Part shown: piece by piece, positions 54,911-64,000 of the stretch | Layout of the letters: each line of letters opens with the position of its first letter | Position numbering within the stretch: the stretch's first letter is position 1 | Assembly (NCBI RefSeq): GCF_000372725.1 | Contig: NW_005195441.1 | Location: 339,272 to 403,271, forward strand | Reading direction: 5' to 3' | Source: Emiliania huxleyi CCMP1516 | Lineage: Eukaryota; Haptophyta; Isochrysidales; Noelaerhabdaceae | Length of the DNA stretch: 64,000 nucleotides | The notes under the pieces: generated by a model | Database searches by the model: none | The model's input: the letters and a program-made list of their open reading frames with translations, nothing else | What the model was told of the DNA's origin: nothing | Made by a program: the position numbers and the translations under genes

Positions 54911-56349
54911 CACACGCACGGGGATATGGGAAGGTATGGGGACATACGTGGCGGGCGAGACGGGAGACATGGGGAGATATGGGGAGATGTGCGGCCGCAC
55001 ACCTACCGCCGCCTGGCTCTAACGCCCCCCTCCCCAACCCCCCCCCCCCTTCCCCGCCTGATTTTTCTTTTCTATCTTTGCGCAGGGGCCGGACCCCGAG
55101 ACAATGCGCAAGGAGATCGCGCCTAGAAGCGGAACATCTCCCCATATCTCCCCGTATCTCCCCGTATCTCCCCATATCTCGCGCCTAGAGGCGGGACACG
55201 TACCCATCTCTTTGGACTAGCGCTCGAGAGGACGCGTCCTCGAGATACGTATCTCACTCTCCGCCGCCTTCGGCCACATCCCGCGGTGTATCCGCGCAAA
55301 AACACAGCCCCGGACCCGCATGCACAGAGAGTCGGTGTATTCACTGCACTCGTACCCCCCCCCCCCCCCTTGCACAGTGCTGCGCAGAGCTCTTCACACA
55401 CCAGCACAGCCCCAACCCCGGAATCGCACGACAGCAGATCTTCCTCCGGGAGATTGCGATCTCGACCCTCCGGATCGTGTGTAAACGCCGAAGCTCAGTT
55501 TGAGTAGGAGAGGGAGCAGCTCGCGCTGGTCGAATTCGCTATGTAATTAATCAATGCCTCTTGATCTGAGTAGGAGAGGGAGCAGCTCGCGCTGGTCGAA
55601 GTCGCGATTCGTCATGCCTAATCAATGCCTCTTGATCTGAGTAGGAGATGGAGCAGCTCGCGCTGGTCAAAAAGCGGCGCGAGGAGCAGGCATGTTTTCC
55701 AGCATCCCGCCCCCAGCTCTCCCCGTAACTCCCCATATCCCCCCATATCCCCCCATATCCCCCATATCTCCCCATATCTCCCCATATCCCCCCATATCCC
55801 CCCATATCTCCCCATATCTTCATCCTCCTCCTAGGCGGCCAATCTCCCCATATCGCCCCATATCGCCCCATATCGCCCCATATCGCCCCATATCGCCCCA
55901 TATCGCCCCATATCTCCCGGCTCTTCTTAGGCGGCCAAGAGGGTAGAGAAGGAGGGGTGGGACCGCTTCAAGCCCATGTCCGACTCCAACCACCCTCCAG
56001 GAACGCAGATATGGGGAGATGTGGGGAGATGTGGGGAGATATGGGGAGACATTCAGCTGCCGAGAGACAGCCGAGAGACAGCCGAGAGACAGCCGAGAGA
56101 CAGCCGAGGGGCAGCCGAGGGGCAGCCGAGAGACAGCCGAGGGGCAGCCGAGGGGCAGCCGAGGGGCAGCCGAGGGGCAGCCGAGGGGCAGCCGAGGGGC
56201 AGCCGAGGGGCAGCCGAGGGGCAGCCGAGGGGCAGCCGAGGGGCAGCCGAGAGGTAGCCCTGTCTTCACGCCCTGGCCCTGGCCCTGTCCACATCGCAGG
56301 CATGCGCGAGCCGGAGGGGGGATGGGCGGCGGCCACAAGCTCTGTGTAG
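54141..56349 (+). CDS. PP28/PDAP1-like acidic phosphoprotein, about 162 aa, seven exons
   Basis: Exons 54141-54305, 54444-~54506, 54778-54840, 55086-55118, 55645-55689, 55931-56000 and 56300-56349 join in frame. The N-terminus MGRGQKGNRGGRGGGGRDRQ is basic and Gly-rich, then two PPSSSEDE acidic blocks that look like casein kinase 2 sites, then KKEESEESDE. The helical core MEQLALVKKRREEQAAKRVE matches the C-terminal helix of PP28/PDAP1 (L.RLALIR..REEAA.K). The protein ends GMREPEGGWAAATSSV. In animals the family binds PDGF-A and is a heat- and acid-stable kinase substrate; in algae the role is unknown. Introns 2 and 6 appear to have GA donors; introns 4 and 5 have GC. Intron 4 includes a family A introner and three tandem exon-edge copies. 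The exon 2 end is uncertain by a few codons. Confidence 0.7.
54851..54918. repeat. GCAC/CA microsatellite in intron 3
   Basis: CA repeats, then about 13 GCAC units. Confidence 0.95.
55119..55360 (+). repeat. Introner family A copy (decayed) in PP28-like gene
   Basis: The intron starts GCGCCTAGAAGCGGAACATC, has an ATCTCCCC insertion, then a second start GCGCCTAGAGGCGGGACACG and the family A words AGCGCTCGAGAGGACGCGTC. It lies in the sense direction of the host gene. Confidence 0.7.
55500..55690 (+). repeat. Triplicated exon-edge module, about 67 bp
   Basis: GAGCAGCTCGCGCTGGTC occurs three times at about 67-bp spacing, each preceded by TGAGTAGGAGA-type acceptor sequence. Only the third continues as an open exon (VKKRREEQ). 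Confidence 0.88.
55715..55930. repeat. Intronic ATCTCCCC / ATCGCCCC array
   Basis: Pyrimidine-rich tandem words (CCCCATATCTCCCCATAT) fill the intron, with an extra copy of the acceptor plus exon edge TAGGCGGCCAA at 55833. Confidence 0.9.
56061..56255 (+). repeat. Intronic GAGGGGCAGCC minisatellite
   Basis: About 18 units of 11 bp (GAGAGACAGCC or GAGGGGCAGCC) in the last intron of the PP28-like gene. Confidence 0.92.
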
Positions 56350-56472
56350 GCTCTATCTCGCGTGCATCCGATCGAGCGAGCGCATCGGGCTCATCGCGCT
56401 CGCCGCCACCGACGGCCACGCCACCGCTGCCCTGCCATCGCCACCACCGCCAGCGAAACTAGTGAGTAGTGT

Positions 56473-57092
56473 GTGTGTGTGCGTGCCCTCCCGAGCGAGG
56501 GAGAGAGCGTAAGTGTGCCCGCTTTTGGCACTGAAGAGCGACCACAAGAATTGTTAAAATATACAAGCCTCTCTCACAGCACACTGGCACGACGACAAGG
56601 GCGCGGTCCGCGGACCGCTGGCACACACACCGGCTCGAGACACCCCGAAGACGCCAACGACGGCGACGAAGATGGAGAGAGGAGCGAGGACGAAGAGATG
56701 CCCGACCGCACAACAGAGCCAGGGCCGAGCGAGCAACCACCCGAAACGGGCCATCCAAACGAAGGCAGCCAGACAGACGACGAATTCACAGTGATGGACG
56801 TAGAAGAGGAACAGCCATAGAGGACGAGGCGCCCCAGCCGCCGAGGAAGCGGGGGCGACTTGAGAACGAACGGAGTGATTCGATGAGTCAGGGAGAGGGG
56901 GCGAGCCAACAGCACACAGAGGACGGGGGGCCGATGCCGTACGGGGAGGAGCGCGCACGCACTGCAGGGGACGAAAGGCACGAAGGCGCCCCCCCACCGG
57001 GGTGGGTACGAGGAGGCGAGATGCGGGGGGCACAGCTTGGACGGCAGGCGCGCAAGAGACAGAAAGCCAGGGAACAAAGAGGAGGCAAGTAG
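56473..57092 (+). pseudogene. Gag/ORF1-like acidic-basic ORF with a frame break
   Basis: The first part (to a TAG at 56818) ends in an acidic stretch (EGSQTDDEFTVMDVEEEQP). The next frame continues immediately as DEAPQPPRKRGRLENERSDS and ends KKRQKAREQRGGK-like at 57090. A switch from acidic to strongly basic Gln/Arg/Lys-rich sequence is typical of nucleocapsid-type retroelement proteins, but no zinc knuckle or polymerase is seen. It could be a genuine -1 frameshift, a dead copy, or two exons of a host gene. Confidence 0.35.
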
Positions 57093-58244
57093 GGGGGGTG
57101 GCTCGTAACTGAGGACAGGTTCGCCTTCAGGGACAGCCGCCTCCCTGAGTGGTGCTTGTTGTTCATAACGCTACTTACTTGTACTTGTAACCACGATCGA
57201 TGCGAGGACGCAAGTCCACCAACCTCGGCCATTCCAACGGCCAGACCGCTCGCTTAAGGCTGATTGGCTAGACGAGCGGTCTACCCCCGACGGGGCGGCC
57301 TGGATCACGGGGGATGACATCCTGCCTCCCGGCACGCCGGGAGGAGGTGGGTGCTCCGCCGCCGGACCCCCCCCTCCATCACCCTCGCCCAGGGATCTAC
57401 AATGCTGTCTTAAGGTCCGACCTGTGGGCTCTGCCTGCGCTCGGCACCGGGCACCGCCTCGGTATACAAAATGCGCCTGCGGGCGGACCCTTACAGATCA
57501 CAGATCACACACCGGCTCGAGCACACCGGCTCACCACCGGAGGCGGAGCCGCCTAAGCGACTCCGTTAAGAACGGCAAGGCACTCCGCACCATGCACAAT
57601 GCCGCTCTCCCCGCACGCTAGCTGGGCCCAGCTACTAGCTCGTTCACCGTCTTGATTGAGCTGGCATGCGCGAGACTACCATACCATACCCCGGAAAAAG
57701 TTGGAACCCTGCCGGGCGCGCGGGTGCAGAGCCCTTGCTCTGGGTGGTGAGCACGATGAACATGCCTGAGAGGTATGACACGCTGCCGAGGGTCGAGCTC
57801 GAGCCTCCCCGCCGAGTGGGCCGACCACGGGGCCCAGCCGGGTTGCAGGCAACCTCGCGCATTTTCATGCTTTGCCTGGACGCAGGATGGACAGAGGAGC
57901 AGGAACTGACGGTGAAGGAGAAGGGCGCGGATAAGACTATCACGAGGGAGCTTGTTGGACCGCGCACGCTCGCCACCGGGCAGCTGTGCGCATGCTTCGC
58001 GCTCACAGCCACCCAGAGGGCAAGCTGGCTGAACCGCAACGTCATCGAAGGAACCTGGATCAAATCAAGCAGAGCGACGAGATGGGGAGGTTCTACGCCG
58101 AGTGCCGCGCGGCCGCCGCTGCGGAAGGCCCAACACACCCCGCTGCACCAAGCAACAGGCCATCACCACAGGTGTCCGAGGTGCTGCAAACTCCTCCGCC
58201 CTCGCCACAGCCGATCGACCTCGACGCATCTCCGCAGAGGCCAG
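57093..58244. other. Unresolved; one ORF with protein-like segment
   Basis: The plus frame at about 57745-58080 contains IFMLCLDAGWTEEQELTVKE then KGADKTITRELVGPRTLATG, which looks coding, but no start, splice context or family could be fixed. The last 35 bp before 58244 (CGATCGACCTCGACGCATCT onward) are identical to 59909-59942 inside another gene. Confidence 0.35.
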
Positions 58245-58634
58245 GACGACAAGAACAAGGGCAACTTTGACGAGCTTTGGGGCAAGTCCTACCCTGAGTG
58301 CCACGACATGTGCCTCTTCAGCCGCGGCTGCACCGGCGCGCCTCCCCCCCCCCCCCCCCACACACACCCGCCCCCCCCACCTCAGCTCCTTCCTCTTGGT
58401 CGCAGCACACCGCGCTTTGGCCCGCGCAGGGATCGAGATTACACGAGATTACACGAGCTTACTATACGAGATTGCCATCTGGCCCGCGCAGGGTTCGAGT
58501 ACGCCGTCGAAGGCAAGGCGTCCCGCTGCAAGCTCTTCAAGGCCCCCATCCTCTCGACGCTGCCCGTCGGCGGCGCGCGCTGCTACAAGAAGGCGTCCAA
58601 GACGGAGCTCGGGCCGCACAAAAAGCGGCTCTAG
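58245..58634 (+). CDS. C-terminal exons of a PAN/apple-like domain protein
   Basis: Exons 58245-58335 and 58492-58634 join in frame across a GC-AG intron (which is itself without stops). The joined sequence reads YPECHDMCLFSRGCTGFEYA, then SRCKLFKAPILSTLPVGGAR and CYKK. The Cys spacing and the C-x-GFEY...C-LF core match PAN/apple domains, which bind carbohydrate or protein at cell surfaces. The upstream exons are not resolved, so there may be a signal peptide or more domains. The acceptor region GGCCCGCGCAGGG-TCGAG is duplicated (58419 and 58480). Confidence 0.55.
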   Translation, partial: DDKNKGNFDELWGKSYPECHDMCLFSRGCTGAPPPPPPHTHPPPPPQLLPLGRSTPRFGPRRDRDYTRLHELTIRDCHLARAGFEYAVEGKASRCKLFKAPILSTLPVGGARCYKKASKTELGPHKKRL

Positions 58635-59826
58635 GAGGGGGGGGCGTCGGACGGCGTCCCAATTCTAGGGGGCGCCCTGCGGTGCTTTCGAGGAGGCCGA
58701 TCGATGCGCGGCCCCGTTACCCTCGAGGCCGATCGGTAGGCCGACGTGGACCGTGTCGCTAAGTGGATGGAGCTCCATGTACGACCCGCAGGGTCGACGG
58801 CGCAACCGCAAATCGGAGACTGCAATGGGAGTGAATCGCTAATCTGACTGTACGATGACGTGGAACGCCACGGTCCTGTGCTCATTACCAGGATGGCATG
58901 TGCGCGCTCGGCGCGGGCTCGGATGCGTGTACACGCGTCTGAGAACGCGTTGGCTCGCAATCGGGTTTGTCTTTTGAAACGAGTTTTTTCCCTCTTGTTT
59001 CTTAAGGGGCAAACGCAAAGAACCAAAGCCGGCTTTCCCCAAAAGGCCGGTGGTTTTCTCGTTTTTCATGCACACCCGGACACAGCCGAGCCTCAGGCGT
59101 CCAAAGTGGGGGCTGTGGGGTAAACACGGCACCGGAGGCTTGGCCCGGGGGCGAAGTGAGGGGGCGGCGAGGGCGATCGCGAGCACCAAGGCGACTTGCG
59201 GGAATCACTGCTACCCCCCGCCGGCAGCGCGAGCTGCCGGCCACATTGAGCGGTTCGTCCGCGTCGCGCACACCCAACCGGGGGCCGCAGACTCGTTCTG
59301 CGCGCCAACGGCTGGTGACGCTGTGTTGCCCTTGAGCTAGTCCTTCCCCGGTCGCCTGCCTTTGCGCTGTCTGGCGAACGCCTGTATGCCATGCGCGCGG
59401 ACCACGCTTGGATGCGTGGATACGTGGCTGGCAGGCTGCCCCTGTGTGCGGGGTAACCCGCGCACGGGGAACTTCACGGGTTCGAGTCGTCAAACATTAA
59501 GCAGCGGAGGTGTGCCGAGGGGGACCGGGAGGCGGTAAGTCGTCGTCGCCCGGCGCTGCTTGCAGCATGGCGATGGCGCTAAGAGGTTCCTCTTTTCCGC
59601 GCCCCCCCCGCAAGGCGCGCGATACACACCCAACCCAACAACCCAAGCAACCCAACCCAAAACAACACAACAAAAAGCACGATTCTCAGATTGGGCCCTC
59701 AGACTGCTCCGCCCCTACGTAGCAATCTCGCCGGCCGCAAGGCACGGACGAGACCACGTGTGGGGCATGAATCATACCTTACCAAAAAATCCGAACCACT
59801 TTTTTTGCGTTTTTTTATTGTTGTGG
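58635..59826. other. Intergenic
   Basis: No gene is recognised. It contains GC-rich and AAC-rich stretches (59630-59680, CCCAACCCAAAACAACACAA) and the repeat shared with 53930. A GGTTCGAGTC word at 59480 is not part of a tRNA fold. Confidence 0.45.
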
Positions 59827-60486
59827 ATGGCTACGGCGCCCGGCGGCAGCAGCAGCACCGCCATCGACCTCGACGCAGCCCCGCCCCGCAACAGGACTGC
59901 TGGCGCCCCGATCGACCTCGACGCATCTCCGCAGAGGCCAGCCGCCGCCGCTGGAGACCAGCGCGCTGCAAGTTCGCCGAGGACTGGACCTGCAGTGGGC
60001 GCACCGAGCGTCGTGTGCCTATCCTCCGGCGAGGACACTGACGACGAGTGCCGCGAGGTGCTAGCGCCACCACGTCCGGCGCCCGGCCCCGGCGGCGGTG
60101 GCGGCGGCAGCAGCAGCGGCGGCGACCTGGACGGCGAAGGGCTGGTTGTGACGGGCACATCCGGCGGGCTGCTCGCGGAGAACCTGCCGCACCCGCGCTG
60201 CGACTGCCCACTCAAGCAGTTTGTTGCGCGAGGCGCGCGCCGCACGATCGCCACAAACGAGGCGTCGTGCGACCGGTGCTACTGTTTTGTCTGCGAGTGC
60301 CGTGCGCGCGAGTGCAGCCAGTGGCGCTCATCAGACGCCAAGCGGCCGGCGCACTGCAACGCGCATAGTTCTACCTGCCCCGGGGCTACCGGCGCCTCGA
60401 TCTGGCGCGCGTTGCGGAGGGAGAGGAGGGAGAGGCCGCGCGCACGGCACGCGCCGCCGCCGCCCGCCTGCGCACACGGACCGTGA
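59827..60486 (+). CDS. Protein with SIM-like repeats and a Cys-rich (CYCYVC-type) domain, 219 aa
   Basis: A single-exon ORF from ATG 59827. The N-terminal third is disordered, with two IDLDA(A/S)P motifs and VVCLSSGEDTDDE, which look like SUMO-interaction motifs. After a Gly/Ser linker comes LLAENLPHPRCDCPLKQF, NEASCDRCYCFVCECRAREC, SQW, then HCNAHSSTC. Plant and algal proteins related to RIN13-type sequences carry the same order (PH.R..C, N...C..CYCYVCD...C..W, HC.A), presumably a zinc-binding module. The C-terminus is Arg-rich. Nuclear location is likely but inferred. Confidence 0.65.
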   Translation: MATAPGGSSSTAIDLDAAPPRNRTAGAPIDLDASPQRPAAAAGDQRAASSPRTGPAVGAPSVVCLSSGEDTDDECREVLAPPRPAPGPGGGGGGSSSGGDLDGEGLVVTGTSGGLLAENLPHPRCDCPLKQFVARGARRTIATNEASCDRCYCFVCECRARECSQWRSSDAKRPAHCNAHSSTCPGATGASIWRALRRERRERPRARHAPPPPACAHGP

Positions 60487-61653
60487 GCGATAGCCGCCTA
60501 GCTGGGCGCGCGCTTACTTGCACTCTCACTGATACGGCACCGAGAGGAATTCCACCTGTGACCTCTACACTGAACACTGTAGTATGATGTATGTATGTAG
60601 GAAGGTGAAGAACAGTTGTATGAGATGTTGAATTCCAAGTATGAGGTAGTAGTATGATAAATCTCGGTGATTTTATTTTTTCTCGCGAGGGAGTTTTTCG
60701 TGCGCGCCAGTCCCGTGCCCAGTGTTGTGCGAGGGAGTTTTGTGCTAAAATTCTTTTTTCGGTTCTTGTTTTTAAAACCCCGCTTCTCTCTGTATATGTT
60801 CTTTTTTTTCGCACATAAATAAAATAAATAAAACGGGCACGCCAAACGAGGGGTGGGAGAAGGACAGGGTCCCCACCCTGCACGAGCAGGATCTTGTAAG
60901 GACGATCAGGGACACAGGGGAACGGGAGCGCGGAGCGCATCGCGACACGGAGGGGGGCTGGGTGTGTGAGTGAGTATTCTTGATACGAAACCACGACGAC
61001 ACCACACCAGTCGACTCGCATCGGTTGCCTCCATGAACGGCGGAGCTATTCTCGCGTCCACACCACACCTGGCTCCAACATGGACACGCCCATAGCTGGG
61101 GACACTACTAGGTCACGCATGGCATCAGAAGTTTTATCTCTGGGCCCCGAAAGGCATCTCTAGCAGCGTCGTTACGCACAGGGTTCACCCTGAAAGAAAG
61201 AAAGAAAGAAAACACACAACCCAAGGGAGGGATGGGAGAACGGCACGCCGCCACCACACAGGGATTTTAAGGAGAGGAGTGTGACATCACCCTGGAAAGA
61301 AAGAAAACAGACACGCCAAACGAGGGATGGGACGAGGACAAGGTCCCCACCTGCACGAGCAGGATTTTGGAAGGACGATCAGGGGGACAGGTGGGGCTCT
61401 CCTGCTCCTGACAAGGGACACGACAGGCTCGCAGCGCGGTGCGCGGTGGACTCCCACATCCACTGGCGGTCTCATCTCAGTCTAGCGACCTGCCTCCAGC
61501 TTGTCGCTGGCAGTCTCTCGCACATGCACACTGACACAGGGGTGGCAGGGGCGGCGGCACGAGTCTCCCACATACTATGCGGGCCTCACTAGAGGTGCGG
61601 CCTGTGCGTGTCCTCGCCCTTGAGGGGGGAGGGGAAGGGGCTGTGTGTCTGTG

Positions 61654-61702
<49 letters not shown>

Positions 61703-62124
61703 GCGAGCCGCCCTGAACGCCACGAGCGCGCCGCGAGCGCCGTAGCGCCGGTGAGCGCCGTCGGCAGCGCGCGACCGCCACCCAAAAGTGGAGGTACATT
61801 AGGAGCCGCAGCCGGCCTGCTCTATCAGCCCCGCAGCCGCGGTGGCGCGACCGGACCGCGGTCGCTCCAGGCGCCTTTTGGCCCCGGTTCGAATCGCGGT
61901 TGGCGCGCGCCCTCGCGGAGCGACGCGTGGCGCGCGACGCGCGCGCGTGCGCGTGCGCGCCCAGCCGAGCCCTAGGCCGTATGCCGTATGCCGTCTGCCG
62001 TCTGCCGTCTGCCGTCTGCCGTCTGCCGTCGGCCGTCGGCCGCCGCCGCCGCCGTAGCGGCGGCGAGCCTGCGCTTTTCCGCCGACACCAAATACTTCTT
62101 TTTTTTCTGCTGCCCCACCAGCAC
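60487..62124. other. Intergenic with dispersed repeats
   Basis: Two related copies, 60820-60920 and 61305-61395 (ACGCCAAACGAGGG, GGTCCCCACC, GCACGAGCAGGAT), lie in direct orientation. A third segment, 61193-61285, is the inverted copy of 52085-52175. A TG microsatellite lies at 61641-61697 and a CCGTCTG tandem at 61977-62035. No gene or tRNA is supported. Confidence 0.55.
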
Positions 62125-62550
62125 ATGACGTTGAGCCGGGAGAAGGATGTTCTCGCCAGCGTGTGCACGGTCGCTTCTGCAGTCGAGCGCCTCGAGGCAG
62201 CATGCTCGCGCTTCAAGGCCCTCGGCGAGAGCTCGGCAATCGGCGCGCCGGCAGACACCGCCGACCTCCAGTGCAGCCTCGCCCGTGGCCGAGACCAGCT
62301 CTCGGCGCTCGAGAGCACGCTGCGCGCGCTGCACAGCAGCCGTCAGGTGGTCGCCGTCGCGCCCACGCCGGCCGAGCTGCAGCCGCCGTGCGTCGACGTC
62401 ACGTACTCCGACGGCGGGCGCCGTGTCTCCGCCGCGGGCCGCGACGCCTCCGGACGCTCTGGCGGTGCCACGGCCTCGGAGGCGGCTCTCCGGCTGGCGA
62501 TCCACCGCGAGCGGGCGGCGGCGGCGGCGGCGCTCGCGCGCTGTGAGAAG
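62125..62550 (+). CDS. Helical coiled-coil-like protein, 5' part
   Basis: Starts at MTLSREKDVLASVCTVASAV (ATG 62125), just after a T-rich tract and CCACCAG, which could instead be an acceptor. The ~140 residues are helical with heptad-like spacing (RGRDQLSALESTLRALHSSR; LRLAIHRERAAAAAALARCE). The exon ends near 62550; the downstream exons are obscured by a tandem duplication of about 120 bp (62580-62850), each copy with ACCACCGCCGCCGCGCTGCA. No family is recognised, and the 3' end is not found in the window. Confidence 0.45.
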
Positions 62551-62574
62551 GAGCCGCCTCGCCTCACCCGCACT

Positions 62575-62850
62575 CGCCCACGGCCCTCACTGCCTCCCTG
62601 CCTCTCTATCGCCCACGCTCGCCCACCGCCCTCACCCTGCTCTGCTCTGCTCTCCACCAGCACCACCGCCGCCGCGCTGCAGTGGGCATCTGTTCTCTCT
62701 GCGTGTCTCTGCCTCCCTGCCTCTCTATCGCCCACGCTCGCCCACCGCCCTCACCCTGCTCTGCTCTGCTCTCCACCAGCACCACCGCCGCCGCGCTGCA
62801 GTGGGCCTCTGCTCTCTCTGTGTGTGTGTCTCTGCCTCCCTGCCTCTCTA
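62575..62850 (+). repeat. Tandem intron/exon-edge duplication, ~120-bp unit
   Basis: TGCCTCCCTGCCTCTCTATC, GCCCACGCTCGCCCACCGCC and the acceptor CTCCACCAG followed by exon-like ACCACCGCCGCC occur two full times and once partially. Confidence 0.85.
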
Positions 62851-64000
62851 TCGTGATCACCGTCGTTGCCCCCGCGATCAACAACCTATGCCCACTCGCC
62901 ACCCCGGGGTGGATCTCCCCATATCTCCCCCATATCTCCCCCACATCTCGCCACCCCGGGGTGGATCTCCCCATATCTCCCCCATATCTTCCCGGGGTGG
63001 GTGCAAGGGAGAAGGGGACAGAGGGCCACACTGGAGGAAGATCCTCGCCCGAAGGGAATGGGGCTTAGTGAGTTAGTCAGAGGTGAAGACACACAGCTTG
63101 ACCAGCGACGGGTCACCCGGCGGTGCGTCGGGGCGGATGCAAGGGAGACGGTCACACTGGAGCCACACACAGAGACCTCACAGACGGGACACTCACGGGG
63201 CAGTCAGTCAGTCAGTGTGTACACACCTCCTAGCATGGAGGACGGGCCCACACGCACACACACGCTGCGCACGATTGGCTCGGGAGCCGACACGAGGCAC
63301 GCTGTCACCGGCCGTAGCACCGGGTCCGGACTGCTGGACACACAGGACACTCACGGGGCCCAGGGTTGCGGCTCCTACCCAGAAGGGGGTCTGTTCCCCA
63401 CGGTTAGACCCTATGCAATAGGTAGGTAGGTGGGGCACGGAGCCTGGCGATTGGCGCCCGCAATAGGTAGGTAGGTAGGGCGTTTTGGTGCGAGTCGTGG
63501 GTAACAGACCCCCTATCTGGGTAGGAGCCGGAACCCTGAGGAGAAGCGTGCTCGCCTAGCTCCCCATATCTCCCTTAGGGCAAGGCGTCGCATCTCTCCC
63601 CAGATCTCCCCAGATCTCCCCAGATCTCCCCAGATCTCCCCAGATCTCCCCAGATCTCCCCAGATCTCCCCAGATCTCCCCATACCTCTCGCGCCGGAGC
63701 GCTCCGAGCGATGCCTTGACAGCGATGCCATTCACAGCGATCCCTTCACAGCGGCTCGGCCGCGAACCATAGGAGCTGCTGCTAGCGCGGCGCGGAGGGC
63801 GGAGGCGCGCGTCGCGCCCCTCCCGGCAGCAATCCGCTCGATCGGCGCGACCGGCCTCGCCGCGAGGGGCTAGCAACGGCGAAGTCGCCGCCAACGGAGT
63901 CGCCGAGAGCTCTAGCAGTGGCCTTGGCGGAGGCGGAGGCGGAGGCGGAGGAGGAGGAGGAGGAGGAGGAGGAGGCGGAGGAGGAGGCGGAGGCGGAGGC
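62851..64000. other. Repeat-dominated window end
   Basis: Contains ATCTCCCC arrays (62915-62990 and 63565-63680), a family E-related repeat (63035-63200, shared with 54520-54660: TTGACCAGCGACGGGTCACC) and a GGAGGC/GGAGGA run (63920-64000). The gene at 62125 may continue here but I cannot place exons. Confidence 0.5.

Noticed and set aside
59465..59490. T-arm-like GGTTCGAGTC
   Set aside because: No matching D-arm, anticodon arm or acceptor stem upstream.
61800..61910. Possible tRNA (GGTTCGAATC T-loop-like word near 61884)
   Set aside because: The flanking T-stem does not pair, no acceptor stem or proper anticodon loop can be folded, and the strong hairpin beside it (GCGACC / GGTCGC) has the wrong loop.

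Overview
This window is nuclear DNA from a eukaryotic microalga. It is GC-rich (estimated, not counted, at about two thirds), its genes are broken by many short introns, and it carries mitochondrial import, tail-anchored heme oxygenase, kelch and GT47 exostosin genes. There is one run of Ns and one stretch that looks like a degraded Sanger read. The best fit by inference is a haptophyte of the Emiliania/Gephyrocapsa type in a draft assembly. A dinoflagellate or pelagophyte is not excluded by sequence alone. No organelle, rRNA or convincing tRNA gene was found.

Layout. 0-6.5 kb: a small ORF, a nonautonomous DNA transposon with an 8-bp target duplication, an acylated Ala/Lys-rich protein gene and a coiled-coil ORF. 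6.7-8.5 kb (-): serine/threonine dehydratase. 9.9-13.2 kb (+): an organelle RNA-binding-type repeat protein, resolved into nine in-frame exons. 13.9 kb: a small secreted proline-rich protein. 14.7-24.7 kb (-): a very large multipass membrane protein with two C-terminal EF-hands. 25.7-26.7 kb: a LINE-like fragment. 28.1-28.8 kb: unreliable poly-G sequence. 29.3-32.4 kb: a Tim17-family gene, a four- or five-TM protein and a kelch protein. 33.2-36.7 kb: a type II membrane protein with a possible lysozyme-like ectodomain, sitting exactly between two inverted arms of about 790 bp. 37-39 kb: minisatellites. 40.0-44.0 kb (-): exostosin glycosyltransferase. 44.4-45.3 kb: a second TIR transposon family. 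45.9-47.0 kb: a small multipass protein. 48.6-51.2 kb (-): heme oxygenase. 51.3-53.9 kb: a second LINE fragment, then a second copy of the first transposon nested inside another repeat. 54.1-56.3 kb: a PP28/PDAP1-like phosphoprotein. 56.5-60.5 kb: a gag-like broken ORF, PAN/apple-like exons and a Cys-rich domain protein. 60.5-64 kb: dispersed repeats and a partial coiled-coil gene.

The main story is in the introns. I could join more than 50 exons in frame by hand. Most introns start with GC rather than GT, a few appear to start with GA, and nearly all are followed by G (AG|G). Many introns are copies of a few repeat families. The clearest has CTAGAAGCGGA ends, always lies in the sense direction of its host gene, and is flanked by short duplications of exon sequence. 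The left duplicate supplies the GC donor and the element's own TAG supplies the acceptor. A second class of introns is flanked by, or built from, tandem copies of the exon edge itself (11-70 bp, often two or three copies). Together these look like a snapshot of ongoing intron birth. All exon models here come from reading conserved protein joins and have no transcript support.
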